From: Cycas panzhihuaensis
Lineage: Eukaryota; Cycadophyta
Direction: 5' to 3'
Assembly: GCA_023213395.1 (NCBI GenBank)
Contig: CM041465.1
Span: 169,267,741-169,331,740 of the forward strand
DNA length: 64,000 nucleotides
In this document: one piece after another, positions 32,618 to 46,200 of the stretch
Position numbering within the stretch: position 1 is the first letter of the stretch
Layout: each line of letters starts with the position of its first letter
Notes under the pieces: model-generated
Databases searched by the model: none
What the model saw: only the letters and a program-made list of their open reading frames with translations
What the model was told of the DNA's origin: nothing
Translations under genes and position numbers: made by a program

Positions 32618-35600
32618 ATGTCTTCACAATTCAAATAGAATGTCAACTATATTCTAAAAGGGAAAGAAAATTGGGACATATGGTTCACTAGCATCATGAA
32701 TGCTACTAAGTATGAAGGTCTTTGGTAAGACCACTTGTAGCCTACACTAGTTGTTGCTACCATTACTACTACACCTACTATTAGAGGAACTGCTCTTACT
32801 CCTCCTACTGATGCTCCAGGCAAATAACAATGGGAAAATGATGATGATAAAATTCATATAGGGATATTTCTTATCACTGACTATTCCCTATATAACCTCA
32901 TTTATGAAGCTATACATGATACTACATGGAGTGTCCTTGAAGTTCTCAAGAAGAACTTTGATGCAAAATCAAACTTGGAATATGTTTACCTAGTGTTGAA
33001 GATGGGCAAACTAAATATTCATAAGGGACATGCTAGTGAGATGATCAATCTCCTTTGACCTATCAAGCAAGATAATGATAAAAATTTTAAGACTCAATGT
33101 ATTGCATGGGATCTCTTAATTAAGTCATGTCTCCATATCCTAGATTATAAAAATCTAGTTGGAAGTCTTCAATCTAGTAGAACTTTGAAGACTTTAAACT
33201 TTGATACATTTGCCAACATATTCATTAAATTTGATAAGACCTATGATACAAATTTCTCTATTACGTTAGATCCTCTTGATGCCACTTTTGATATGGAAGA
33301 AGTACTTTTTTATAGCAAAAATCAAGGTCCACCCTCCTAGAGAGGTGGTAATTTCCATATATGAGGAAGAGGTAGATGATAAGGACAACATCCTCAAGGT
33401 CAATATGCTCTCTAGTATCAACAAAGATAGCCTCAAGGACAAGGCCAAAACAATAATCAAAGGTGAAATAACTAGCTTAATACTTCTTATGAGACTGGTA
33501 ATCCAATAATTATGTGCCAAAGGTGTTATAAATAAGGACACCATATCACATCTTATCGAGTTCCCACCTACAAGATCAAGAACTACCAGCACCATGGTGC
33601 TTATAATGTTGATGATAATTGTCTTGAAGATGGTTATGCTAGAACTTAATTTGCTCATATACATATCCTTTGTATTAGCACCTCTTTTTTAAAGATGTTG
33701 ACTAAACCACTACATTCTTTAAGGCTTATTGTGGGTATGCTACTTGTGATCCTAAATCACCTCAACCCCTTGGAGTTACACATAGTGTTACCTTAAGTAA
33801 TTCTTTATGGATTATGGATATTAGAGCTACTCAACATATGACTTGCCACTGCCACTTCTTTCAAGACTTTACTTAAAAAGTTCATGGTGTTGTTCATATG
33901 GTTGATAAGTCTTCTCAGCCTGTCAAAGGACTTATACCTATTTACCTAAATCTCTTAGGCCTTCTAGATTTTACTCTTTAAGATATTTTGTATATTCCCA
34001 CCTTGAAGTAGAACTTGCTCTCCCTATCCACTCTTGCCTCTTATGGATTTGATCTAAATGTAATTTCTAATAATCAAACTCTCTATGTCATTTACCCTCC
34101 TTTAAGTATTGTGGTCATAACCAAAATTCTTAATGGCAAGATTTTTTGCCTTATTGGTTTACTGTCTTTTAAAGCCAACTATGTTGATGGTGACTTTACT
34201 TTTAATATAACCTTGATCCTTAAAGGTTATTCCAAGAAGTCTTATGGCATGCTTACATAGGCCATATCAAAATTGACTGCTTGAGAGAACTACTTGCTAC
34301 CACTTCAAGTATGCCTAAGTTCTCCTTTAATCCCTTTGCCAAATCTCAGAGATAACCCTTTCTCAAAGTCAGTGGAAATCTAGTAGCCTTTATAGCTTAT
34401 ATATTTAGACATATATAGTATTATGCCCATCCCTTCTCTCAAAAGGAAGTGATATTATATCACTTTCATTGATGATTTTACCAAGAAAATATAGATTGCA
34501 TTCCTTGACAAGAAAGATGAAGTTTTTTACATGTTTAAAGGTTTTAAGATTCATGTCGAGAAAGAATTAGGATTTTTAATTAAGACATTCAGAACTAATA
34601 ATGGTATCGAGTACACATCTAATAAGTTTGAGATGTGCTTATATTATCATGGGATCAAATCACAAACTATAATTGTAGGTACACCATAGTAAAATGGAAT
34701 TATCGAGCACATGAATAGGACCATCATGAACATGGATCATGCTATGCTAGTATACAAGAATGTGTTTACCTATTTTTAGGCTAAGGCTATATAGACTACC
34801 ATGCATTATATCAATATTATTAGTCCCTCTCAGCTTAGACCCTTCCTGCATGAAGATGATATGGATAGTCTCCCACTATCTCTTACTTCAAAATTTTTTG
34901 CTCTACTTGTTATGCTCACATTTTAGTCAAGCATAAAAACAAGCTATAAGATAGAGCCCTAAAAGGAATCTTTGTTAGATAACCTATGGATAGAAAGGGA
35001 TGTAAGGTTTTTATACCTTTACAACATAAGATCATTGTCACTTGAAACAATATTTATAGAAATTGAGGATCAGTTGCTCATACTTAATTCAAAGATGCTT
35101 TTACATTGATTTAATGATGCTAAAGAATTTGATGTCTACATTCTAACATTTTAAGAGGAGACACTCAACAATTACTAAAAATCTTAGAATCTGATAATAG
35201 TGCTCCATATATAGAGGAATAAAGTTGTGACAACCAACCAATACATGTATCATCATCACCATCTACTTCACATCATAGGCATGTTGATAAAAAAAAAGAT
35301 ATTACAGAAGAATCATCATTGTCAACTTCTTCTATATCTCATGATTTATTTCAGGATAAAAATGAAGGTCGCGAGGCTATGGAAATAAAACCCTCATTCT
35401 TAACTCACAGTATTTGTGAAGTCTGCTAGCTCCAAAAAGATATGCAGCTAGATGAGCTGGGTAAAACTAACACTAGTGGCACCCTTAGAGCTAAAGTACA
35501 TGAATCATATATTATAAAGCTTGAATTAGAAGAATTACACCTTGCTCTAAATGAAGAGCCACTTATATACCAAGAAGCTATAAACTATATAATTTGAAGA

Positions 35601-37041
35601 AATGTTATGAATGAAGAATATCAATCTTTAATAAAAAATAGTACATGGGAGCTTGTTGATCTACCACTTAGGAGAAAGATAGTTTGAAATAAATAGGTGT
35701 ATATGAATAAGTGCAAATCAGATGGCATCCTAGATAAACATAAGGTAAGGCTAGTAGCAAAATATTTTATGTAGAAAGAAGGCATTAACTATACTGAAGT
35801 GTTTACACCTACGACCAAGTATCCCAAAATTATAACTCTTATGGCCTTAGCAGCTCAACAAGGTTAGAAAAACAACCCTCTAGATATAAAGACTACTTTT
35901 CTCAATGGGTACCTTATAGAAGAGATATACATAGTATAACTAGAAGGGTTTGAGATTATAAGACAAGGGTAGAAGGTATGTAGACACATAAAGTCTCTAT
36001 ACAGATAAAAAAAGCCCCTCATGCTTGGTTCAATAAGTTATTAAAATGGATGAGATAGATTGGATATTAAGTATATGACTACTAAGATATTGATGCAACT
36101 TTGTTCATCAAATAGACTAAAGATAGAGTCATATACCTCATAGTCTTTGTGGATGATATGCTCATAAAGGATAATAGTGATTAGGAAATACAAACGTTAA
36201 AAAAGGAACTTATAAGGACATTTGAAATATATGATCTCAGATTGTTGAGATACTACTTAGAAATTGAAGTGACTCAACATAATGGAAAAGTCTTTCTCAC
36301 CTAAGAAAAGTACATCAATGATCTTCTAGCACAGTTTTAGCTAGAAGATGCATGGACTGTATCTACATGAATGGAACCAAATATAAAACTTATACCAGAG
36401 GATGACACCTAGGAGGTATATGCAACACTCTATAGATAGTTAGTTGGTATCCTTATCTATGCTACTAACACAAGGCATGATATTGCCTATGCATGTGGAA
36501 TTTTGACTAAATTCATGACCTATTCTAAGGAAAACCACTAGCAGGTGGTAATATAAGTGTTAAAGTACCTGAAGGTGACTAATAAATATGGTCTATTGTA
36601 TGAATGCAATGAAGAGTTTAAGCTTCTTACATACATAGACTCAAATTTTGTCAAAGATAAAGATACTAGTAGATCCACATCTAGGTATATAATATTTCTT
36701 AGCATAACAACAATTTCTTAGAAATCAAAATGACAAAAGATTATAATAGACTCAACTATAGAAGCCAAATATATTACTGCATCCAAGACTAGTAAAGAGG
36801 TGATATGGTTTAAAAAATTATTACATATTTTGGATATCACCCAAATAAGTCCTACCATCTTGCATGTGGATAATCAATTTATAATCTATATGGTAAAGAA
36901 TCCTATTTTTTATGATTGTACCAAGCATATTAGTATGAAAGTCTACATGATTAGAGAACTTATTCATAATGAGCACTACCCCATAGCAGACCAAATTACT
37001 ATTATCTTTACCAAACCACTACAAAAGATGAAGTTTGAATA
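32618..37041 (+). pseudogene. Copia gag-pol polyprotein relic
   Basis: Starts MSSQFK (ATG 32618-32620), followed by a Copia gag of the UBN2 type: 'KENWDIWFTSIMNATKYEGL', 'EVLKKNFDAKSN'. A degenerate knuckle MCQRCYK-stop-GHH lies near 33510. Pre-integrase, then the integrase core 'FIDDFTKKI' and 'FRTNNGIEYTSNKFEMCLYY' (34460-34650) with the D and E residues visible. RT has 'HKVRLVAKYF', 'PLDIKTTFLNGYLIEEIYI' (35880-35940) and 'YLIVFVDDMLIKDN' (36135-36175). RNase H has 'DKDTSRSTSRYI' and 'STIEAKYITASKTSKEVIWF', ending 'TIIFTKPLQKMKFE' at 37041. Dozens of TAG/TAA codons fall at Gln/Trp positions; few frameshifts are seen. Dead. Confidence 0.9.
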
Positions 37042-38142
37042 GTTCGGGTAATAATTAGACTTAAGGGCCTCTATCTCCACTTGACTTTAGGAGATGGCAT
37101 AGGTACAATATGCTAATATAACATATTAGCAAGTCTTTACTTTATCCCATTTGTGAAAACTCCTCATGGGTATGAAAGGATGAGGGTTATACCAGCTTTG
37201 AAAAATTGAAACTTGTGAAAACCCAAAAGGGCATAGGAAATGATCAAATAGTATTTAGAGACTTAGTAGATTTTAACTACACATTCATTTGGTCTAATTA
37301 GCTATTCAGCTTTATTCAAAAGACACCTAAGCCAATTTATTAGCTTAAAAAGTTTGTGGGTTTTCTTCTCCATGAGGGTTTTCCACAAAAGTATCAAAGT
37401 AGTTTTCTTTATAAGAGACTCAAATGAAGGTCGCCTCATAGGTCAGAGTGACCTTCCACCATTAAGAGGGGGATTGAAGTAAGTTAAGGCCACAAAGTCA
37501 TAGTATTAGTTTATTATTCCTTAAAGGGTCTTAGGTGAATATTACATTAGATTACTTAAATGAAATGCATTTTCATATGTATTATATATAATTTCATCTT
37601 ATTAGGAAAAACCTTAAGCCTCATTGATCTTACTCATCAATATCTAAAGTGAGATCTCAATAAAGGAAAATAATTCTTACCTTCCCATTGTGAAAGCTCT
37701 CCTTACTCTCCATCCTTCTCTTGCTCCTCTTATTTGCATTTGTGTTAAGTGGTGGAATTACATGCTAGATCCTCCTTTTATTCTATTGTTTCTTCTTCTT
37801 TTTACTAGTGTTTGTAGATTGTCCTTGTGCTTTAGTTTTTCTCCTCTTATTAGTAGCCTACAATGTAGTTTGAGTAAGATCACCCTCATCTTCTTCTTTC
37901 TCTTCCTCTTCTTCTATAGTTAATGTCTTAATTATCCTCAAGTCCCATGCCTCTCCTTTACTTCCAATATCATATGCTAGATCTTACTTTCGTATGAGAT
38001 GACCATCTTCTTAGTTCTTATGCTTCTCTAGATTATCCAATTCATGTTCAACTAAATTCATCTTAATACTCATCATATATTGAGTCATCATCCCATCTAG
38101 ATCATAATACCTAGGCAGTGTCCTCTTTAAATTATAATCCAT

Positions 38143-38513
38143 AGTTAGTGGCTTACCCACCTCTTCTACTCCAAACCTCCTAAAAGCATTTTAGTATCCA
38201 ATATATATAGAATAGGATTAATATAGTACATTTTTGAACTTAGGATATAACTTATCTCTTATTAATGATAGTTGCTTATAGATCTCTATATAGAATATAA
38301 AGAGAAATAAAATAGAGGAACAATAAATAATAGAACTTAAATAGTGTAAAAATTAAATATCCTTAGAATATTTATTTATTATAGTTCTATAGTTAAAGAA
38401 TTATAGAGAGAAGATCCCAATTCTTAAATCCTCATCTTCATCCAACCTTTTTTTATAATTCTATTTTAGAAGTATATATAAATATAATTTTACATGAAAT
38501 TAACTAGTGGTGT
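38143..38513. other. AT-rich spacer
   Basis: Upstream flank of the copy A frame; no motif found. It does not visibly match the corresponding flank of copy B beyond about 61260, so the shared family border may lie near here. Confidence 0.35.
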
Positions 38514-41500
38514 TACAATATAATGGGCATATACCATGGGCTTGAAAAGGCCCTATAAGACACTTAAAATTTTTTCATATAATATCTTGCCCCTGAACTC
38601 CTACCTAGGGGCTGCTGGTCCCTTAAACTCCCCCACTATGGGGCCCTTTCTCAAGCCCCTAGACCCCTTAAAAGGGCTCAAATGTAATGTTTATATCCAT
38701 GTAACACTTGTAAAATGTTTAACATATCCAATAGAATAATCTAGTAGGATAATACCTAGGCAGGTATATTGATAACCCTTTATAGCCATAGAGTTAGATA
38801 GTAGTATAATCCTTAAATAAATAAAAATTTTGATTTGATTTATCTTCCCCTTTCAACCATGGTTTTACATCTTGATTAATCCTAGACACTAGGAGAAGTA
38901 TTTAGGATAGTGGATATACACTAATGAGTTCCAATATCTATGTAATTAGGTCAATCAATAACTTGATAAACAAATATAGATAGATATATATATATTTGGG
39001 CTTAAAGAATGCATCCAAATGCACCTGCAGACGATCTCCCTATCTACTCTTAAAGATGTAATTAACATGGATAAACTAGTAGAAGCAGAGTTTGCTACAG
39101 AAAAACCTCCTCCATTCAGATGAGACTCCACCTGGCTTTCACGATCTCGATAAGCTAATATTGCCTAGTCCCAAAGACCATGTCCAACTGACTACTAATG
39201 ATCGCGCCCATGACTAGATGACATGCCATCTTCATCTCTCGAGCAATGCATTGAGGAACCATCTTCAAGGTCCATACACATAACTCCAACAGAGGCACAA
39301 CCTTGTCGAGAAGTTGGTTTATGTACGTAATATTCTAAGAAATGGACCTCTGGTCACGATAGAATTTGCAAAGCTAGGAAGATGGTCTTCACAATTGACC
39401 CTAACTTATCTTTGGAGGATGACCTTGAGACTGAGTATGACTATGACGATGAACCCTAAGACCACTCTACTAATGAGTTGCCTCTAAATCTTAAACTTGA
39501 AGTTTCCTTATCAACTATTACCTCTACTACATATCCTAAACCACTCCAAGTCAAAGGAATACTTTGAAAAATCCTAATTACTATTTTGATCAATGGTGTT
39601 ATGTCACTAAATTTTATTGATATCTCCATTTCTCAATAGTTGAATCTTAAATAGAACCTGAAACATACTTTACCTACTCCTTACTTAGTCATCACACCCT
39701 TCATTGTGCAGGAATAATAAAAAACCTCACAGTTCATATTAGCTCATATACCCTTGTCTCTAATTTTTATGCCTTATCCATAGGTGGGTCAGATGCAATT
39801 CTTGGCATACAATTGCTCCAAGATCTAGGAACATATAGCACTAATAACTCACTCACGATCCCATTCATTATATTCAAAGATCACATGGGTCATTTACATA
39901 AACTTTATATGGGATACAAGCCACCCCAAATAAAGCAATCTCACCCACTCAAATATGCTGACAACTTAATAGTAAAATAGGATACATCATTCATCTCAAC
40001 CATATCTAGGCCCCTTCAGAGATTCACCCTGATATCCAGTCAGTATTGGATTGATACTAATCTATATTTTCTCCGTTACTTGCTAGTCCCCTACTTGATT
40101 AAGGTTGTTATCACACTATTGAGTTACAAAATTCACATGACCCAATTATCCTTCAACTATATAAAAACTCCTATTTAAAAAAAAAAAAAAAAATCGAAAA
40201 AATCACAAGGGAATTGCTAGATATGGGCATTATCCAACCTAGTAAAAGCCCGTATGCGGCACCCATCATTTTAGCTCACAAAAAGGACAACTCTTTCCAA
40301 CTTTATGTTGACTATCATGCACTCAATAAAATCACCATAAAAAACAAGTTCCCCATGTCGCGAATCGATGATTTATTAGATGAGATCCATGGTGCTACAA
40401 ATTTTACCAAACTCAATTTAGAGTCAAGATATTACCAAATCCTTATCTGGTTAGAAGATTGACATAAAATATCTTTTCGAACCTACCATAGCCACTTCAA
40501 GTTTTAGGTCATGCCCTTTAGCCTATGTAATGCTCTGGCTACCTTTCAAGCCCTCATGAATAAGATCTTTTCTCTATACCTATGAAAATTTATCATTATC
40601 TTCTTTGACAATATTCTTATCTATAGCTCAAACATGCCTACTCATATCTTGCATTTAGAAACAATACTTCAAATCTTAGCTGAGAATAAACTATATGCTA
40701 AACTCTCTAAATGTAAGTTTGATAAATTTGAACTACAATACCTTGGTCATATTATATCCTTTGTAGGGGTTTGGGTGGATCCTAATAGAATCTTTATCAT
40801 CACCAATTGGCCAACCCTAAAAACCCTAACCAAATTGCAGCCTTTCTAAGGGCTTACCGAATTCTATCATCGGTTCATTCAAAATTACACCACTCTAATC
40901 ACCTCCTTAACCCACTTACTTTGGAAGGATTCCTTCCAATGGTATCCCTCAACTAATGAAGCCTTCCTCCATCTAAAGGAGGTCATGACAACCACCCTAT
41001 TTTTGGCCTCTCTTAACTTTACTCAACCTTTCTAATTAGAATGCGATGCCTCTAGGTTTGGATTAGGTGTAGTCTTAATGTGGGATTTCTACCCCATTAC
41101 CTTTGAAAGTCACAAACTCAAAGATCATGAGTGTAGACTATCTACATATCAAAAAGAAATATGGGACATCCTCCACGCTATTGACAAATGGTAATAATAT
41201 CTACTTGGTTCTAAATTTACTATGCTCATCGATCGTTATAGCCTTCGTCGCTTACTAGATCAACTGGTCCTCTTAGAAGAGTAGGCTAAATGGGTTGATC
41301 TCCTATAAGTTTTTGACTTTATAGTCACACATAAAAGGGGAAAGATAATATTGTGGTAGATGCTCTCTCGAGGCTACCTTCCCTTACACTTGACGATAAC
41401 ACCTGTCACATTGAGGATCCCACCATTTATGCTATTTCTTCCCCATAACTAACATGTATACAAGACTTAGCGACAACTAACCAATCCTAACCAGATTTCT

Positions 41501-43230
41501 CATACTGGGTTGATAAGGTCCATACTCATAAGGATTGATCCATCCATAATAATATTCTCTTATACTAAAATTGCATATTTGTACATCCCCACTCAGCTTT
41601 TATTTCATGAATTTTATCAGAATATCATTCTTCCCCTCTTTGTGGTCATTCTAGTTTTGATAAAACTTATCGTAAGATATGTTCTGACTTCTTTTGGATA
41701 GAAATGAAATCCTCTATCATTACCTTTGTCTTTGAATGTGACACATGGCAATATAATAAAGCTAACATGAAACCCCAACTAGGCCTCCTTCAACCGTTAC
41801 ACATCCCACATGGTAAATGGAAAGATATTGCCATGGACTTTATTATGGGCTTACCACTATCTACTAGATATAACTCTATTTTATAGACATAGATAGGTTA
41901 ACAAAATATACCCACTTCTTACCTATCCACACAGCTTATAAGGCTCCATGTATCAATGACATTTATCTCCAGATAATATTTCATTTACATGATTTTCCAT
42001 CCACTATCATATATGACCACAATCTTAAATTCACTAGCTCCTTCTCGCAGGAGCTATTTTATGCATTGGGAACATCATTTAACATGCATTTGGTATACCA
42101 CCCACAGACTAATGGCCAATCTAAGGTCCTTAATAAAACTTTAGAGACCTACTTACGTTGCTTTGCATCTGACCGCCAATCTAAATGGACATCATGGTTA
42201 GTTCTAGTTGAGTATTGGCATAACTTACATTATTTAGCTATTGGAATGTCCCCATTTTTGGCTCTCTATGGGTATCCCCTATTGTCCCACCACACCTTGG
42301 GCACTAACCTTTACACGACAACAGTACAATAAAAACTACAACATATGGACCAAATTCTCCACACCCTTAAACAAAACCTATCCATGGCTCAGAATTAAAT
42401 GAAATAATTAGCAGACTACCACCGTTGTGATCACTCCTTCAATATTGGTGATCTTGTATTCCTTCATCTCCAACCTTATAAGCAACAATCCCTTTGCCAT
42501 CATAAGAATCACAAACTTAGCCCTTGATATTATGGCCCCTATAAAGTCCTTGGACGCATTGGTGAAGTTATATATACTCTTGACCTTCCCTCTATTACCA
42601 ACATCCATAATATTTTTTACGTATCTTATCTTCGAAAGTATCTAAGCAAAACCCATATCCCCTAGACAACCCTTCTAATTCTATGTGAAGAGCAAACCTT
42701 GTCCATACCTCCAAAATATATATTGGCTAGTAGACAAGGCCGCCTATGAAATCAGTCCATTTCAAAATATTTGATATAGTATGCAAGCTGTAACTTGAAT
42801 GAAGCAACTTGGGAATCCGATGATTTTATCAAAAAGCATCCACATCTCGCATGCCTTGAGAACTCAACATCTCAGGGGAGGGTATCTGTTACATAACTCA
42901 TCTTGTGAAGTTCTGTAAAACACTATTATACGAAGAACTATTAGGAGGTTAAGAGATAAAGTTAATTATGGAACTACATACATGAGCTAATAAGTTGGCC
43001 AATGGTATGTAAGGTTACTATGCCATCTAATAGAATGTAAGGTCACTTAGGCCACCAATAGGATTGCATGTAAGAGTCATAGATTGTAAATGATAGTTAT
43101 CTTAATATAAATTTTTATAAAGATTATGCTACGGTACTCTCTATTTTGGTGATCATTTGGTGCTCTTATGTTCTTATGAGATTCTCTGTTAATTTATTTG
43201 CCTTATTGGAAAGAATGAAGTAGTTATGAT
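38514..43230 (+). mobile_element. Ty3/Gypsy chromovirus, decayed (3' LTR from 42887)
   Basis: Plus-strand Gypsy with protease, RT, RNase H, integrase and chromodomain. The 3' LTR begins TGTTACATAACTC at 42887, after the purine-rich CTCAGGGGAGGGTA. A possible 5' LTR start TGTTACAATATAATGG lies at 38514, and parts of 38700-38830 resemble 42990-43130, but the LTRs are too diverged or rearranged for firm borders. A GC-rich segment at 38560-38690 ('CCTAGGGGCTGCTGG', 'CCCCCACTATGGGGCCC') is of a kind often seen in plant LTRs. The right end abuts the minus-strand Copia near 43240. Confidence 0.7.
39560..42900 (+). pseudogene. Gypsy chromovirus pol relic (protease to chromodomain)
   Basis: Order along the plus strand: protease relic ('ILINGVMSLNFIDISIS', 'GGSDAILGIQLLQDLG', 39590-39840). 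RT: 'LLDMGIIQPSKSPYAAPI', 'YVDYHALNKITIKNKFPM', 'FIIIFFDNILIYS' with FFDN in place of FFDD, 40214-40640. RNase H: 'LECDASRFGLGVVLM', 'RLSTYQKEIWDILHAIDKW', near 41036-41190. Integrase: 'KWKDIAMDFIMGLPLS' and 'LVYHPQTNGQSKVLNKTLE', 41815-42155. A C-terminal chromodomain is at about 42770-42880 ('NLNEATWESDDFIKKHPHL'). The chromodomain targets integration to modified chromatin in chromoviruses. Stops and shifts throughout. An A17 run near 40178 lies just before the RT. Confidence 0.9.
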
Positions 43231-43239
43231 TGCCATTTT

Positions 43240-46200
43240 TTGCTATCTCAAGGAGCACTTATGAGAAGAAACATCGCACCCAACTTATCTTTGAATTTAT
43301 AAAATTTAATTTTACCTAATGCTTTCGTGAAGAGTCTACTAGTTGGTCTTTGGTGATATAATATGCTAATTCAATTTCTCTTGCTTGTACTAGCTCTTAA
43401 ATAAAATGATGCTACATCTCAATATGGTTCATTCTGCTATGAAAAATTAGGTTATTTACCATATGTATTATACTCAGATTATTACACCAAATTCTTGTAG
43501 GCCCTTTCTATTTTAATTGAAAGTCTTATAATAGTCTTCTCAACCATACTATTTCATATGTGCCAGTAACTACTACGTTATATTTTGCTTCGACTATAGA
43601 TAGAGGGATTGTATTTTGTTTTTTAGTGCTCCATGTTATAGCTACTGAACCCATATTGAAAATATAACCTATAGTTGATTTTATATTGTCGATGTCACTT
43701 GCCCAATTTAAATATATATAATCTGTCAACCAAAAGTTTGATGAAGCTTTATAGTAAAGACCATATTCTAAACTACCTTGAAGATAATAAAGAATTATTT
43801 TGGCTGGTTACCAATGAGTAGTCTTTAAGTCTTGCATGAATTTGGATACAACACTGTTTGAATGTATTATATCTAGTCTAGTGGATGTTAAGTAGATCAA
43901 ACTACCAATTAGCTATCTATAGAGTATAAGATTAATTGGTGTAGATTCATCCAATTTAGAAAGCTTAATTCTTGTTTCTACTAGAGTTTCCAATGATTTA
44001 CAGTCAGTCATCCTAAACTTTTTTTAATAGATCTAGGGTATATTTCCATTAGGAGATGAAAATTCTATTCTTATCCTATCATACTTCCAAACCTAGGAAG
44101 TAATGTATTAATCCCAAATCTGTCATTTTAAACTCCTCACACATGGCTTTCCTAAAGTTTTATAAAAGATAGGAGTCATTTTTAGTATAGACAAGATCAT
44201 TTACATAGAGTCCCATAATTATGATAGAATCTCCCTTGATTTTGATGTAAAGATTTGGGTCTGCATGAGATATTTCAAAGCCTTAATCTCTAAAGTATTT
44301 GTCAATTTAGGAATACCAAGCCCTGGGTGCTTATTTCAAATCATAAAGTTCTTTCTTGAGTTTATACACTTTGTTTTCTTTCCCCCTGACTTCAAAACTT
44401 CGGGGTGAAGAGACATAGATATCCTCTTCAATATAACCATTGAGAAAAGCACTTTTGACGTCTATTTGATAAATTTTCGATCCCATTTAAGTTTCCAAAC
44501 TCATCATCATTCAAATTATTTCTATTTGAGTAACATGAGCAAATGTCTCAATGTAGTCAATGTCTTCTCTTTGGGCATAACCTTTGGCGACCAATCTAGC
44601 TTTGTATTTATCGATTGATCCATCATAGCAAAACTTGGTTTTATAGATATGCTTAGTACAAATTACTCTTTTATTTGAAGGTAAGTTAACTAATTCCCAA
44701 GTGTCATTTTTAATAATTGAGTGATATTTATCTTCCATCGTCTCTCTCCAAGAAGCATGCGTACTAGCCTCATCAAAGGTTTGAGGTTCATGGGACCCTA
44801 AAACTTTACTCATGAGGGAAAAGTTTACCCTATGTGAGTGAGTGGATCTTTAATTACTATCCAAAAATATTACTTACATCATGATTACTTTGAACCCATT
44901 TTAGAAGATTTTGTAGTGGAGGATGACAGGAGGTTCCCTCCCTACTTGGTTCATTGATGACTCGTCTAGAGTCAAACATAGGAGGTACATATTTTGATTT
45001 GGCAGATTTGTTAAAATTGATTATTACTTCTTTTCTCTTTTCTTGATTATCTTGATAACATCCTGAAACTTAACATCTCTACTCAACATGACCCTCTTTG
45101 ACTTAAGATCATAGACTTTGTATGATTTAGAAGTTTCACTATAGCTAAAAAATATACACTTGATACTATGGTCATCCAACTTAGATCTCCTTTGGTCAGG
45201 AACATGTACATAGGCTAGGAACCCAAAGACTCTTAAGTGATATATGCTTGTCTTATAGCCTATCCAAGCTTCTTAAGGTGTCTTCCACCTTAGGCCTTTG
45301 GTGGAGTACCTATTGAGGAGATAAATAGATGCATGGACTACTTCTGCCCAAAACTCATAGCCCAAGTTTTTATCCTTCAACATGCACCTTGCTATTTCTA
45401 TAATGGTGTGATTTTTCCTTTTAGCTACACCATTTTATTAAGGGGTGTAGGGATTGGTGAGCTACTTTATAATCCCATGATGTACATAATATGCCTTAAT
45501 TCATTAGAGATGAATTCTCCCCCATTATCGAATCTTAGAAAGAGAAGTTTGTGCCCACTTTGTTGCTCTATAAATATTTTGAAGTTAACAAAGTGTTGAA
45601 ACAAATCTGATTTAAACTTAAGGAAGAATTCCCACATCTTCCTAGTGTAGTCACCAATGAATGTAATGAAATAACATGTACCTACTAATGAGGGGACATC
45701 CATAGGACCATAGATATATATATTGACTAGCTTAAGTAGATCGGTTGCTCGATAACTAAAATCTAGAAAGCTTTCCCTATGTTATTTACCAAGTCAGTAT
45801 CCCTCACATATGGTTTTATCCACTTCAATGTTAGGCAACCCATTAACCATGCCTATTCTTTTTATTAGGGCTAAACTATTATAGTTGAGGTGTCCAAATC
45901 TCTTATGCCATAAGTCACTATCTAATTTAACTATAGTTCTTAAGGTATAGGTATCTGATGGAGGAAGGACAAGTTTGAATAGCCTATCTTTTGTTATTTT
46001 TCCTTTTGCAACAATTGCCTTATTTCTTCTCTTGTCCTTGATTGTACACTCACCATTATCAAAGATGACCTTGTAGTCATGACCCATCATCTACCCTACT
46101 GATAATAGATTTTTGTTTAAGATAGGAATATACAATACATTATCGAGGTGTTTATGCTCTTCTATATATGTCATGAGAGCTATGCTGCCTCTTCTAACTG

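Larger units (their letters stand above)
30502..37780 (+). mobile_element. full-length, decayed Ty1/Copia element with LTRs and TSD
   Basis: 7,279 bp inserted into copy A. The LTRs are 30502-30797 (296 bp, TGAAGTGAATTAATGCC...CTCCTTTCA) and 37475-37780 (306 bp, TGAAGTAAGTTAAGGCC...CTCCTTTTA). The flanks TTCTG (30497-30501) and TTCTA (37781-37785) form the target duplication, and joining them matches the uninterrupted site in copy B near 60880. A purine tract AAGAGGGGGA (37464-37473) precedes the 3' LTR. The interior encodes gag, integrase, RT and RNase H in Copia order. The long leader contains a repeated block. The LTRs have clearly diverged, so the insertion is old. I could not find a clean tRNA-Met primer site after the 5' LTR. 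Confidence 0.92.
23915..38142 (-). mobile_element. repeat family copy A (unrecognised coiled-coil element), interrupted by three insertions
   Basis: Homologous in direct orientation to 55115-61251. The shared blocks are 23915-25386, 26499-27266, 29451-30501 and 37781-38142. Between them sit a LINE, a short Gypsy and a full Copia, each absent from copy B. The minus strand carries a frame starting with ATG at 38142: 'MDYNLKRTLPRYYDLDG', a Glu/Asp/Lys-rich stretch near residues 90-120, then 'DFPYKVESTDRVAYLKGN' at about 30350-30290. Copy A retains codons that copy B has lost to stops, for example GEAW versus KEA-stop and MTQY versus MA-stop-Y. No pol motif is visible. The region past the frame (23915-25280) is non-coding in both copies. 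Terminal repeats are not resolved, so its class is open. Confidence 0.7.

Noticed and set aside
32618-37041. Fungal RIP as the cause of the TAG/TAA stops
   Set aside because: The host is a plant (plant-type gene and elements), and stops are explained by deamination of methylated cytosine; I see no CpA-focused RIP pattern that would require a fungus.
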